DNA of 64,000 nt from Maribacter algarum (ex Lu et al. 2025) (nom. illeg.). Lineage in GTDB: Bacteria; Bacteroidota; Bacteroidia; Flavobacteriales; Flavobacteriaceae. The notes beneath the pieces are model-generated. The model was not told the origin of the DNA and searched no databases. It worked only from the letters and a program-made list of their open reading frames with translations. The DNA is taken from assembly GCA_947495915.1 (NCBI GenBank), contig CANMAW010000001.1, positions 124,001 to 188,000 of the forward strand, read 5' to 3'. Positions 36,144 to 45,974 of this stretch are shown here, piece after piece; position 1 is the first letter of the stretch, and every line of letters begins with the position of its first letter. Position numbers and translations under genes: made by a program.

Positions 36144-37418
36144 TCACTCCGAAAACAAACTAGGAAGCCAAAGTGATATTTCTGGAAATAAGGTCACCAA
36201 AGTCAACACTCCAAAACTCAATAATAAAAATGGGAATCCTGCCTTACTGACCTTTCCTATTGATACCTTTCCAATACTTGAAGCTACAAACAAACAAACT
36301 CCCACTGGTGGCGTTGTTAGTCCGATAATTAAATTCAGTACTGCAATTACTGCAAAATGAATAGGATCTACGTCAACCGCAATAGCCAATTTCAATAAAA
36401 TGGGAAATAAAATCAATAAAGCTGCTATGGTCTCCATAAACGTTCCCACTGCAATTAGCAAGATATTGATCAATAATAACACTACATATTTGTTCGTGCT
36501 AAAGCCTAATATTTCACCTGATATTAATTGCGGAATGTGCTCTGTTATCAAAATATAGCCGAATAAATTAGCAAAACCCACCAACACCATTAGCGAAGCA
36601 GAGGTTTTCATTGAATCTAAAATGACTACCTGCACATTTTTAAAATTCAATCGTTTGTAAACAAACTTACCTATTAACAAAGCATATAGTACGGCTACAA
36701 TTGAGGCTTCAGTTGGTGTAAACAAACCTCCTATAATACCAAACAAAATAATGAAGGTCATTAATAGTGACCAAAATGTTGCAACAAAGCCTTTGGCTAC
36801 CTGACTAATGCTACTTCTTTCATGTTTTGGATAGTTTTTTTTGCGTGCGATGAAATAAGTTACTAGCATTAAACCAACACCTAAAAGCAAGCCAGGAATT
36901 GCTCCTGCCAAAAACAATTTCCCCACTGACAAACCACTTAATGTTGCGGCAATAATCATAGGTACACTCGGAGGTATAATGGGTCCAACCGTAGAAGATG
37001 CTGCAGTAATTGCACATGAAAATTCTGCATCATAGCCTTCTTTTTTCATTGCAGGTATCATTACAGAGCCCATACTGGCAGTATCAGATATTGCTGTACC
37101 AGAAATACCTGCAAAAAGCATAGAAGCTCCAATATTAACTAAAGCTAAGCCACCTCTAATATGCCCAAAAAGATGATTGCAAAAATCAATGATTTTCTCG
37201 GTTAACCCACCTTGATTCATCAAATTACCGGCGATAATAAAACCAGGAATACTTAACAATACAAAGACATCAATACCCGAATACATTTTCATGGGCATTA
37301 AAATCAAAGGTATATCTGCACAAATCAAATAGACAAAACACGACAACCCCAACGCAAATGCTATAGGATAACGAAAGACTAAAGCTGCAACGAAAACGAT
37401 GACCAAAATCCAAATCAT
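36144..37418 (-). CDS. TRAP transporter large permease (DctM)
   Basis: 424 residues, very hydrophobic, about 12 membrane segments. The DctM features AISGTAISDTASMGSVMIPAMKKEGYDAEFSCAITAASSTVGPIIPPSVPMI are present. It forms the ion-coupled membrane channel of the TRAP system. Last gene of the ten-gene sugar operon, overlapping the small permease by 4 bp. Confidence 0.95.
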   Translation of the reverse strand: MIWILVIVFVAALVFRYPIAFALGLSCFVYLICADIPLILMPMKMYSGIDVFVLLSIPGFIIAGNLMNQGGLTEKIIDFCNHLFGHIRGGLALVNIGASMLFAGISGTAISDTASMGSVMIPAMKKEGYDAEFSCAITAASSTVGPIIPPSVPMIIAATLSGLSVGKLFLAGAIPGLLLGVGLMLVTYFIARKKNYPKHERSSISQVAKGFVATFWSLLMTFIILFGIIGGLFTPTEASIVAVLYALLIGKFVYKRLNFKNVQVVILDSMKTSASLMVLVGFANLFGYILITEHIPQLISGEILGFSTNKYVVLLLINILLIAVGTFMETIAALLILFPILLKLAIAVDVDPIHFAVIAVLNLIIGLTTPPVGVCLFVASSIGKVSIGKVSKAGFPFLLLSFGVLTLVTLFPEISLWLPSLFSE

Positions 37419-37876
37419 GCATTTCTATTTTTAAAAGTTTTAATGATTTTAGGCCAAGCATAATAACAAATGGTGCTGCCCATAATTAACATACTTGAGA
37501 ATGCCATACCCATATTCAAACCAAGGCTTGGTGATTTTTCCGTTACTCCTAATGCAATAAAGAAAACCGAATAAAAGGAAAAAATGGCAAAGATTAAAAA
37601 TGTTATTATAGGAATTGCATGATCAACAACTCGCCTTAATTTTGGACTAAAGCGATTATAAAACATATCTAAATGCACGTAACAATTTGTCTTTAAGGCT
37701 AAGCCAGATGCAAATGCTATAGCATAAATGAATAAAAATCGTGAGGCTTCTTCAGTCCAAGAAGGCGTATCAAACCATGAAAACCGACATACAATTTGCA
37801 ATAACACTATTGCAATTAAACCCCAGGTACTTAATAGCGTACCGTATTTAAGTATTTTACCGATTGCTTTTCGCAT
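37415..37876 (-). CDS. TRAP transporter small permease (DctQ)
   Basis: 153 residues, four membrane segments; motif WTEEASRFLFIYAIAFASGLALK near 40-62 is typical of DctQ. It pairs with the large permease. Its 5' end overlaps the DctP gene by 20 bp and its 3' end overlaps DctM by 4 bp. Confidence 0.92.
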   Translation of the reverse strand: MRKAIGKILKYGTLLSTWGLIAIVLLQIVCRFSWFDTPSWTEEASRFLFIYAIAFASGLALKTNCYVHLDMFYNRFSPKLRRVVDHAIPIITFLIFAIFSFYSVFFIALGVTEKSPSLGLNMGMAFSSMLIMGSTICYYAWPKIIKTFKNRNA

Positions 37877-38885
37877 ATGCTTCTTGTTGGCTTTTTAGTT
37901 CTTTATAGATTTTTTGCATATCAGGTGATAAACTTTGGTAGATTGCGCTTTCACATTTTTTTGCAAAAGCATCAGTATCTACTTCAATAAATTCCATGCC
38001 TTTTGCCTTTAATGCTTCTACTACAATTTGTTCGTTTTTTAAGAACATATCGTGTTCATATTTTTGCATGTCTTTACCAGCTTGTATGATTAATGCTTTA
38101 AGATCATCAGGCAACTTTTGAAACTGTTTTTCTCCAATAACTGGGTATACCCAACTCATTACGTGGCCTGTCAAATTCACATATTTTTGAACTTCGGAAA
38201 AACCAGCATTATTGATCATCGCAAACGGATTCTCTTGCGCGTGAATTGTACCTTGTTGTAATGAAGTAAACACCTCTGAAAAAGCCATGGGTGTGGGTTT
38301 AGCACCAAGTGCGCTCCATGTTGTTACAAAAGAGGGGACATTCGGTACACGAATGATCATACCATTTAAATCGTCGGGATGACGAATGGGCCTATTAGAA
38401 GTTAAATGTCTTGGACCCCTTTCGAAATGACCTAAAGCTCGTAATCCAGCTTTCTCTATCATCTCTGTTTCCATAAGTTTGCCAGTAGCACTTTTAATAT
38501 AAAGATTCATATCTGTCGAATCTTTCATTAAATATGGGAGTTCGCAAAAAGTGGCAACCTCAAACCAATTGGTTAATGTTGAACCTGTTGTGGTCATATC
38601 AATAACCTCAGCTTGAATCAATCGAATAGCCTCAATTTCTTTAGCCAATTGCTCTGAAGGATAAGTCTCTACTTTTATTCTTCCCTTAGAGCGTTCTTCT
38701 ACAATTTGGCCAAAATATGAGAACGCTTTAAACCACGTATGTTCTTCATTAACCAATAGTGCCGTACGCAAAAGAAACTCAGGCTCCTCATTTTTGGGTT
38801 TACAATTGGTTAAAATTAAGCACAACAAACCCAAAACACTGTAGCTTATAAGACGAATACAGGTTTGAATTGATTTAGTCTTCAT
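37857..38885 (-). CDS. TRAP transporter substrate-binding lipoprotein (DctP)
   Basis: 342 residues from ATG 38885; ATG 38900 adds five residues and overlaps ridA. Lipoprotein signal ending LILTNC with Cys28, unlike the freely soluble DctP of Proteobacteria. The DctP domain shows TYPSEQLAKEIEAIRLIQAEVIDM, GLRALGHFERGPRHLTSNRPIRHPDDLNGMIIRVPN (with the conserved Arg that binds the substrate carboxylate) and AFSEVFTSLQQGTIHAQENP. This predicts uptake of an organic or sugar acid. Membrane tethering of the binding protein is common in Bacteroidota. Confidence 0.92.
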   Translation of the reverse strand: MKTKSIQTCIRLISYSVLGLLCLILTNCKPKNEEPEFLLRTALLVNEEHTWFKAFSYFGQIVEERSKGRIKVETYPSEQLAKEIEAIRLIQAEVIDMTTTGSTLTNWFEVATFCELPYLMKDSTDMNLYIKSATGKLMETEMIEKAGLRALGHFERGPRHLTSNRPIRHPDDLNGMIIRVPNVPSFVTTWSALGAKPTPMAFSEVFTSLQQGTIHAQENPFAMINNAGFSEVQKYVNLTGHVMSWVYPVIGEKQFQKLPDDLKALIIQAGKDMQKYEHDMFLKNEQIVVEALKAKGMEFIEVDTDAFAKKCESAIYQSLSPDMQKIYKELKSQQEAYAKSNR

Positions 38886-38892
38886 AAATATC

Positions 38893-39468
38893 TTATTCAT
38901 AAACCTCTACGATCATTTCAACTTCTACTGCCATATTTCCCGGTAAAGATGCCATACCTACTGCCGCTCTCGCATGTTTTCCTTTTTCACCAAAAACTTC
39001 GACCATTAAATCAGAATAACCATTGATTACTTTAGATTGATCTGTAAAATCATGTACAGCATTCACCATTCCTTTAACTTTTACAATACGACTTACTTTA
39101 TTCAAATTTCCTAGTTCTGATTTTAAAACTGAGAGCTGATTAATTGCCGCCCACCGTGCTGCTTCATATCCTTGTTCCACTGATAATTCTGCTCCTAACT
39201 TTCCAATCACATTTTTACCATTATCCATTTTTGGTCCTTTACCGGCCAAAAATATTAAATTACCAGAACGCACTGCATGCACATAATTCGCTACAGGAGT
39301 TTCTGGTATTTTTAGCTCTATACCTAAATCCGATAATCGCTTTTCAGGATTATAATTGGCGTCTACAGCAGTCTCTTCTATTGAAGATTTTAACGAGTTT
39401 TTATGATCTACTGAAAAATTACAAGATGCTAAAGATAATATAGCGAGTACAATTAAGATAATTTTCAT
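38893..39468 (-). CDS. Lipoprotein RidA/YjgF-family protein
   Basis: 191 residues. The lipoprotein signal MKIILIVLAILSLASC (acylated at Cys16) is followed by about 40 linker residues and a RidA domain (LIFLAGKGPK.. to the end). The catalytic Arg167 is conserved in GKHARAAVGMASLP, as is Glu in VEVEMI. RidA enzymes hydrolyse reactive enamines/imines and normally act in the cytosol; here the signal predicts a membrane-anchored periplasmic form. It is adjacent to the TRAP genes and a PVC-type cytochrome dehydrogenase. Confidence 0.85.
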   Translation of the reverse strand: MKIILIVLAILSLASCNFSVDHKNSLKSSIEETAVDANYNPEKRLSDLGIELKIPETPVANYVHAVRSGNLIFLAGKGPKMDNGKNVIGKLGAELSVEQGYEAARWAAINQLSVLKSELGNLNKVSRIVKVKGMVNAVHDFTDQSKVINGYSDLMVEVFGEKGKHARAAVGMASLPGNMAVEVEMIVEVYE

Positions 39469-39528
39469 TACATGTTAATTAAAAATAAAGAGAGTAAAGT
39501 ACTATAAATTAAGTAATATAAAGTCATA

Positions 39529-42500
39529 TTATTTCATTGGGTGTTGTTCTAATAACTCAGAAGGTGTATAAAACCCTTCTTTACTTTCAATTTCTGCTCT
39601 TACTTTTTTGACAGTTTCAGGTAAAATAGGTAAAGCCTTATTGGTATTCATATTTCTTGCATAGGTTAAGACCGCGGCAATTTCATCATCTTTTAGTAAG
39701 GCACCGAAAGGAGTCATTGGCACCTGACCAGGATAACTTTTACCCAAAACTTCGATTGGGCCTATCAATCCTTTTATGGTTAATTTGATGAGTCTATCTT
39801 CATTACCTGTCACCCATCTTGAATCAATTAATGGCGGAAAACCAGAAGCCGTCAATCCTTTACCGTCTTTTTGATGACAAGTAGCACAATAACCATCTTG
39901 TTCATAAATAGCTTTGCCTTTTATAAACAGTGCTCGATTACTCCCAATTAGTTCGGTTTTAATTTCCTCTTTAACTTCTCCAAGTCTTCTATTTTCTAAA
40001 TGAGCTATTGCTGCTTCATAGGGTTTTTGCATCCAGGCATCAAGCTTCTTTTTACCAGCTTCTTGAATAATAGGCAATCCAATTTCCTTTGGCAACCACG
40101 AAGCTGCAACTAAAGCTTCTAATCGAACTCTCGGATGATCATCTTTTACAGCAGTCATTAATAACTCCGACTGATTTAAAATTTGATGACCGCCATATCT
40201 TAAAACCTTCACCGCAGCACTTCTTACACGGTAATCAGACGCATTTAAAACTGTATTTAAAATCGACCTATTAATGTTATTAGCACCCCAGCTTACCCAT
40301 AAACCTTCTAATAATAATCGTTCATAATTTTCATCTTTTTTATCAAGGTTAGCAATCCATGTATTTAACTTTTTGACTACTTCAGACGTGTTGCGCCCTC
40401 TCAATTCTCTTTTAGTTCTATATCGGGTACGATATTCGGGTAGTTTTAAATTCTCAAACAATTCTTCTATGGTAGCATCAATAATTTTAGCAGGTGATAC
40501 CAAAGGTTTTGATGGATAGGTAACGCGATAAACTCGACCATGTGCGTGGTCACGAAGCGGATCTCGAGCGTTATGCTGCATATGCCCAATTAACACATTG
40601 TGCCAATCAATCAAATACAAAGAACCATCAGGGGCAAATTCCATATCTACCGGTCTAAAGTTTTTATCTGTTGCACTTATAAGATCTTGCCGATGTCTAG
40701 TTATATATCCAGCAGTTTTTGGGTCATCATAAATTCGATGTTGTTTGGTTCCCAAAAATCCAATAGTATTATTTATTAGGAGGTCTCCTTGTACGTTTTC
40801 CGGAAAATGTCGGCTAGAAACAAACTCCATTCCTGAAGTAGGTCTAACCATATGGTCATTTTCAATAAAATTTGATGGAATAGGAGAGCTTACGCCATAC
40901 CGTGGTTGTATCGTTCCGGGCATCATCCAACTGGCGGAAGGCCCTGAGGTATGAATGAAAAAATTCTGGCCCCAATCATCAAATGCAATCCCCCAAGGAT
41001 TCGGAATAGCTAACTGCGCTGTTCTTTCTAAATGATGACGTTGCGGACTATATCTATAAAAACCCCCATTAGTCCCTCTAACGGGCCCATATGCTGTTTC
41101 TATATTAGAATGCAAAAAGGTGCCTTCTCCCATATAAATGGCACCAGAGGGGTCAGTTGTGAAAGCACTAATGGCATGATGCGTATCATGATCATCAAAT
41201 CCGCTAAGAATGATTTCTTTTACATCGGCTTTATCATCTCCATCAATGTCTTTTAATAAAACCAAATTCGTTCCTTGAGAGACATAAACACCTTCTGAAG
41301 CAATCTCAAATCCTATAGTTAGATGAAGTCCACTAGCAAAGGTAGTTTGTTTGTCTGCTTTAAAATCACCATCGGTATCTTCTAAAATAATAATCTTATC
41401 ATTGGGCTTGCTATCTCCTGGCTTAAAATGCGGATAACTAGGCATTACCCCTACCCATAATCTACCTGCATTATCAAAAGACATCTGTACAGGGTTAGCC
41501 AAATCGCTAAACTCTTTTTCAGAAGCAAAAAGCTCTATTTTATATCCTTCAGCAACCTTAATTTTATTAAGTGCATCTTCACCATATAAGTATTCAGGGT
41601 TTCCATTTTTATGACTTATTTTATAATTAGTTTTAACCTTCGGAAGTTCATTCGTTTGCGCATCAGCAACTGACAGATTTAATTTTTCTCCTTGTATTGC
41701 TTTCCAAATTGCAGTGTCGCGAATAGCGGTCAACTGTCTAATTTTCTCTATTTCAAAGGGGTAATTATCTGGTCCAAACGGATCAAATCTTCTACCATAA
41801 ACATGCACACCATTAGGAATTTTAAAATCATTATGCCAATACCAATTTTTCTCATTAACAGCTTCGTTCACCAACTCACGGTTATCATCTGACATCAAAG
41901 TACTCTTGCCAAAAATAGAATTACTCAGAAAGTTAGCTAATTTCAAATAACCCTCATTATTTAACTGAAAACCATCGGCAGTCAGATTTTTAGATGTACT
42001 GGCATACCAGCCTTTAGAAGCCTCAAAAGCGTTAACAAAAACCACACTTTCATCGAGAGCTACCTCTTGCATGACTTGTGTATACATCTCCAAATTCTTA
42101 TTCTCTTTAGTACCATCAGGAAGGTCATTAGTATCAGACAGGTCTTCAAAAGCAATAGGAGAAACTAACGCCAATTGTGGTGCTGATTTTCCATTATATT
42201 TTTTACCTAAGGTATGTTTTACGAAAGCACGAAGTTCTTTCTTAAAATTCTCAAGACCCTCTTGGCCCTCAAAAGATTCCGTATACCCAAAAAAACCAAT
42301 AACGATATCTGCCTCAAGGTTAGTAATCCATTCATCAGGAGAAGGAAAATGACCAACTCCTCCTTTTTGATGCCCACCATCATCTTCCAAAAAATGAACT
42401 ACGCTACCATCGTCATGTTCAAAAGCATCAGCACCAGGAAAAGCCCATGGATTGGAACGCGAAGCATGGGGTCTAAATCCGGGAGTATTTCCTGCATCTC

Positions 42501-42729
42501 CCATATTTCTAATTATCAAGTTACTATCAGAATACCTTAACTGCATTTCGGTTTCAAAATGACCAAAATTCATCATCCTCGAGGCCATGTTATTACCTAT
42601 AATCACTATATGATCATTCTTATTAATGTCAATCGTATTTTGCTCATTTTTAGCACAGCTAAGCATCGTGATTAGCACGATTAAAAGCATTCCTAAATAC
42701 TTGAAAAACTTACGAAACATTAACTTCAT
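39529..42729 (-). CDS. Fused pseudo-SGNH / PVC-type dehydrogenase / HEAT / cytochrome c lipoprotein
   Basis: 1066 residues with lipoprotein signal ending TMLSC (Cys25). In order: an SGNH/GDSL-like domain (about 35-275) whose block I reads GNNMA instead of GDS and whose last block reads DGFQLN rather than DxxH, so the usual catalytic Ser and His are missing; a PVC-type membrane-bound dehydrogenase beta-propeller (about 395-755, GYKIELFASEKEFSDLANPVQMSFDNAGRLWVG); HEAT-like helices (about 770-900); and a cytochrome c with CATCH at 948-952. It probably oxidises a sugar in the periplasm and passes electrons on through its haem. It lies within the sugar operon. Confidence 0.87.
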   Translation of the reverse strand: MKLMFRKFFKYLGMLLIVLITMLSCAKNEQNTIDINKNDHIVIIGNNMASRMMNFGHFETEMQLRYSDSNLIIRNMGDAGNTPGFRPHASRSNPWAFPGADAFEHDDGSVVHFLEDDGGHQKGGVGHFPSPDEWITNLEADIVIGFFGYTESFEGQEGLENFKKELRAFVKHTLGKKYNGKSAPQLALVSPIAFEDLSDTNDLPDGTKENKNLEMYTQVMQEVALDESVVFVNAFEASKGWYASTSKNLTADGFQLNNEGYLKLANFLSNSIFGKSTLMSDDNRELVNEAVNEKNWYWHNDFKIPNGVHVYGRRFDPFGPDNYPFEIEKIRQLTAIRDTAIWKAIQGEKLNLSVADAQTNELPKVKTNYKISHKNGNPEYLYGEDALNKIKVAEGYKIELFASEKEFSDLANPVQMSFDNAGRLWVGVMPSYPHFKPGDSKPNDKIIILEDTDGDFKADKQTTFASGLHLTIGFEIASEGVYVSQGTNLVLLKDIDGDDKADVKEIILSGFDDHDTHHAISAFTTDPSGAIYMGEGTFLHSNIETAYGPVRGTNGGFYRYSPQRHHLERTAQLAIPNPWGIAFDDWGQNFFIHTSGPSASWMMPGTIQPRYGVSSPIPSNFIENDHMVRPTSGMEFVSSRHFPENVQGDLLINNTIGFLGTKQHRIYDDPKTAGYITRHRQDLISATDKNFRPVDMEFAPDGSLYLIDWHNVLIGHMQHNARDPLRDHAHGRVYRVTYPSKPLVSPAKIIDATIEELFENLKLPEYRTRYRTKRELRGRNTSEVVKKLNTWIANLDKKDENYERLLLEGLWVSWGANNINRSILNTVLNASDYRVRSAAVKVLRYGGHQILNQSELLMTAVKDDHPRVRLEALVAASWLPKEIGLPIIQEAGKKKLDAWMQKPYEAAIAHLENRRLGEVKEEIKTELIGSNRALFIKGKAIYEQDGYCATCHQKDGKGLTASGFPPLIDSRWVTGNEDRLIKLTIKGLIGPIEVLGKSYPGQVPMTPFGALLKDDEIAAVLTYARNMNTNKALPILPETVKKVRAEIESKEGFYTPSELLEQHPMK

Positions 42730-42744
42730 ACATAACGGTTTTAA

Positions 42745-43716
42745 TTAGGTCAAATTAACATGTACTCCTTCTTTTACTGAAATTTCACAAGCTTCAATTA
42801 TCTTTTGACAAGTAATTGCATCTTGCAGACTTGAAAGTGGATCTTCTCCATTTCTTACCACTCGGTTAATAAAATGAGTAGCAGTATTTTTTATAGACTC
42901 TGGGTAATTATGATAGGTTTGAGAATGAGCTCCATTTCTTTCATTTATCACGAAATCGCGGTAACTATAACGTGTGCTTCCTTTAGTTCCAATTACTTTG
43001 ATAATACATGTCCATGGGTCACCCGCATGATCATCATTTGCAAAACTTGCACACAAATGGCTCAGGGTTCCATTTTGCATTTGAATATTAGCCATTGCCA
43101 CGTTCTCTTGGGGTGCTAAAGTCTTATCAACCGTATTACTGAAGCATGATACTTTCGATGGTTCACCCGCCAAAAACAACATGGTATAACTATGATGTGT
43201 TAAAATTTGTCGAATAACTCCAGGATATCTCGCTCTAATTTCATCAGCATGATGAATATTGTACATCATATAAAACTGAGTTATTTCTCCAAGCTTACCA
43301 CTTTGAATCATACTTTTTGTTCTTTCAATAGAAGGCTCATAAATGTAATTATGTACGGGCATGCATCTGACCCCAGCCTTATCAATAGCTACTTGCATTT
43401 CACGCAATTCAACTATACTTGATGCCGCAGGTTTTTCAACCAGTATATGCTTACCTGCTTTTGCTGCTTTAATGGTGTATTCACAATGGGTTTCCATATT
43501 TGTAAGTACAAAAACAGCTTGTATTTCTTGATCTGATAAAAGCTGATCAACAGAATTATATGATTTACATCCAAACTCATTAGCTTTTGCTTGCCCTTTT
43601 TCTCTGGTACGATTCCAAAGTCCTACTAGTTTAGCCCCAGCTAAATCATGTATGGCTCGGGCATGTAAGTTGGCAATATCACCAGCTCCAATAAATCCTA
43701 TTCCGATGGTTTTCAT
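42745..43716 (-). CDS. Gfo/Idh/MocA family oxidoreductase
   Basis: 323 residues. NAD(P) motif GFIGAGDIA (7-15) and the family EKP motif Glu94-Lys95-Pro96, then the alpha/beta substrate domain. Enzymes of this family oxidise or reduce carbohydrate hydroxyls, often giving 3-keto sugars. It overlaps the epimerase gene by 4 bp. Shorter than the second Gfo/Idh/MocA gene of the same operon. Confidence 0.9.
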   Translation of the reverse strand: MKTIGIGFIGAGDIANLHARAIHDLAGAKLVGLWNRTREKGQAKANEFGCKSYNSVDQLLSDQEIQAVFVLTNMETHCEYTIKAAKAGKHILVEKPAASSIVELREMQVAIDKAGVRCMPVHNYIYEPSIERTKSMIQSGKLGEITQFYMMYNIHHADEIRARYPGVIRQILTHHSYTMLFLAGEPSKVSCFSNTVDKTLAPQENVAMANIQMQNGTLSHLCASFANDDHAGDPWTCIIKVIGTKGSTRYSYRDFVINERNGAHSQTYHNYPESIKNTATHFINRVVRNGEDPLSSLQDAITCQKIIEACEISVKEGVHVNLT

Positions 43717-44732
43717 GTGCCTAAATTTGAATATTCGAGAGTACCTTTTTCTGCCATTTCTTTGAAAGCCAATAAAGATTTGCGAATTCCTTCAGAAATT
43801 GTAGTTAATGGAAGGTTTGAAAATGTGTTTATTATTTTAGAATGGTCTAAATCACAAATAAAGAGATTTGGAGGTGCATTTTCAATTATAGACAAAGAAG
43901 TATAATCTCCCATTCCTAATGCTTCAGCTTCGCGAGCAGCAAGCTCTAAAAAAGTTTGAATCGGAATCGTGTTTCCTTGAATATTAAAAGCACCATAACC
44001 ATCAAAATCTTGAAGGGTTACCGCGGCAAATTGAGCTCCAACATCTTCGACAAAGTGATAGTTTTCTCGACCTTTATAAGGCATTCGAAATGGCATCAAT
44101 TTTTCATTATATGCCCCTAAAACAATAGCTTTCAAGGCATTAGTTGGGGCTGATGTTTTGCCTTTATCTCTTCCTTTTCCGTAAGTGGTATTTATACGAA
44201 GGCACACTGTAGGCACTTTGGTTTTGTCATGAAAAAAGCGAGCTAAATGTTCGCCTGCCAATTTCCAAATTCCGTAATGGTTAGGTGGTGCTAATGCAAC
44301 GTCTTCAGGAATAATTTCTTGTGAATACATTGATCGCATACCATATACAGCACCTGAACTAGCAAATACAAAACGTTTTAAATTTTGCAGTTTTTCTGCG
44401 GCATCAAATAATGCCATGGTACCGCCAGTATTGATTTCCATTCCTCCGATATGATCTCGTGAGCAATCAGGACTTTGATAAGCGCCTAAATGAATAATAT
44501 GCGTAGGATTTGTTTGAAGTAAAACCTGTTCTATTTGTGAATAATCAGAAACATCTAAGGTTACAAATTGTAATCTAGAATCAAGGTTTTCACCCAACCA
44601 AAGTTTTAAGGGTTCGACGTTATTTGATCTCGTAGCGATAACGATTTTTTCAACTTGATTAGATTTTAGGAGTTTATAAATAGTAACTGAACCAATACAA
44701 CCTGTACCTCCGGTAATAAATATAGTATGCAT
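43713..44732 (-). CDS. NAD-dependent sugar epimerase/dehydratase-type protein
   Basis: 339 residues, extended SDR. GGTGCIG (8-14), FASSGAVYG near 123-131 and catalytic Tyr153/Lys157 in YGIWK. Likely acts on a sugar or sugar nucleotide; substrate unknown. Overlap with the next gene and an 87-bp gap from the alcohol dehydrogenase place it in the operon. Confidence 0.87.
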   Translation of the reverse strand: MHTIFITGGTGCIGSVTIYKLLKSNQVEKIVIATRSNNVEPLKLWLGENLDSRLQFVTLDVSDYSQIEQVLLQTNPTHIIHLGAYQSPDCSRDHIGGMEINTGGTMALFDAAEKLQNLKRFVFASSGAVYGMRSMYSQEIIPEDVALAPPNHYGIWKLAGEHLARFFHDKTKVPTVCLRINTTYGKGRDKGKTSAPTNALKAIVLGAYNEKLMPFRMPYKGRENYHFVEDVGAQFAAVTLQDFDGYGAFNIQGNTIPIQTFLELAAREAEALGMGDYTSLSIIENAPPNLFICDLDHSKIINTFSNLPLTTISEGIRKSLLAFKEMAEKGTLEYSNLGT

Positions 44733-44819
44733 TATTAAATTGATATTAGTTTGAAAAAAATCAAATTGGGTTTATCAAAAGATATTTTACTCATTTCCTT
44801 TTCTATAACTTAATCGTTT

Positions 44820-45932
44820 TCAATTCATTTTTACAACAGCCTTCATGTTTTGGGCTTTAATAGAGTCTTCGAAAGCCTGAGTTATGTTTTCAAAATCATA
44901 TAGATCAGTATAGTGTTCTGCCGGAAATACTCCCGTAACCATCAACTTCATAGCAGCCATATAATCATCTCGACAAGATCCCATAGAACCCCTCATATTC
45001 AGCGAGGTTCTGGTTAAATGAGTAGCATTAATTGACACTTCTTGCCCATAAGTTGCAATAACACAAATGTCACCCTCAGGTCTAACTACATCGATAGCTT
45101 CAGTTAATACCGAAGGTACGCCCGAACATTCAATGAGCAAATCAACTTTACCATTCGCACCAAAAGGTATTCCGTCGTCATCATTAATTCCCGTTTGAAG
45201 CTGCATTGTTAAAGAATTTTCAGGGGAAACTTCCAATGTTATAAAGCCTCTTTCTTTAGCCTTCTTTAGACGTATATCTCTATCATGAGAAATACCGGTT
45301 ACGGCAACACGAGCTCCAGCAGCCCTAGCAACCTCCGCAGACATCAAACCTATAATTCCGCATCCTGTAACTACAACATCATCACCTGGTTTTATATCGC
45401 ATTTATGATATAAAGCATTTGTAATTATTGACAAAGGCTCAACCAAAGCACCTTGTACTGGTGAGAGTCCTTTTAATAAAGGTACTACCCGATCAGATTC
45501 AAGTATTACCTGTTGACCAAAGCCTCCATTTCTGTGAAATCCTATTATTTCTTTTTGTGGACAAAGATTCCATTTGGCTACACTGCATGCAGGGCAATCT
45601 TCATTTTGGCAGCCTAACATGGCTAAGGGAGTAAATACGTCACCCACTTGAATATCTCCGTGATCACCAGGGCCTAATTCTATAACTTCAGCGCTAAATT
45701 CATGACCAATAATTCGTGGCCGTTGAACCCAGTCAAAATTGGCTTTACCAATAGATGCACTATTATCAGATCCACATATACCAGTATATAAAGTCTTTGC
45801 TCTGATCTCTCCTTCTTTCAACGAGGGAAGTTCTAGCGCTACCACAGCAGTGTTGCTGGTTACCGACACCCCAGAATTCGGATAAATTTTTTCTTTTCCT
45901 TGTAGACAAAAGCCTTTTAATGTTTCATTCAT
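44820..45932 (-). CDS. Zinc-dependent alcohol/polyol dehydrogenase
   Basis: 370 residues, medium-chain dehydrogenase. Catalytic zinc ligands Cys53 (GICGSD) and His77/Glu78 (GHE); structural zinc Cys108, Cys113, Cys116, Cys124; NAD motif VVTGCGIIGLMSAEVARAAG. Comparable to threonine/sorbitol dehydrogenases and 2-keto-gluconate-type enzymes. In this locus it most likely oxidises a polyol or sugar acid. Confidence 0.9.
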   Translation of the reverse strand: MNETLKGFCLQGKEKIYPNSGVSVTSNTAVVALELPSLKEGEIRAKTLYTGICGSDNSASIGKANFDWVQRPRIIGHEFSAEVIELGPGDHGDIQVGDVFTPLAMLGCQNEDCPACSVAKWNLCPQKEIIGFHRNGGFGQQVILESDRVVPLLKGLSPVQGALVEPLSIITNALYHKCDIKPGDDVVVTGCGIIGLMSAEVARAAGARVAVTGISHDRDIRLKKAKERGFITLEVSPENSLTMQLQTGINDDDGIPFGANGKVDLLIECSGVPSVLTEAIDVVRPEGDICVIATYGQEVSINATHLTRTSLNMRGSMGSCRDDYMAAMKLMVTGVFPAEHYTDLYDFENITQAFEDSIKAQNMKAVVKMN

Positions 45933-45974
45933 GCTATATGTTACTTGTTAAAATTTTTATTCTTTTTAATACCA

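Noticed and set aside
42071-42540. Plus-strand frames opposite the PVC dehydrogenase gene
   Set aside because: Shadow frames antisense to a protein with clear domain motifs.
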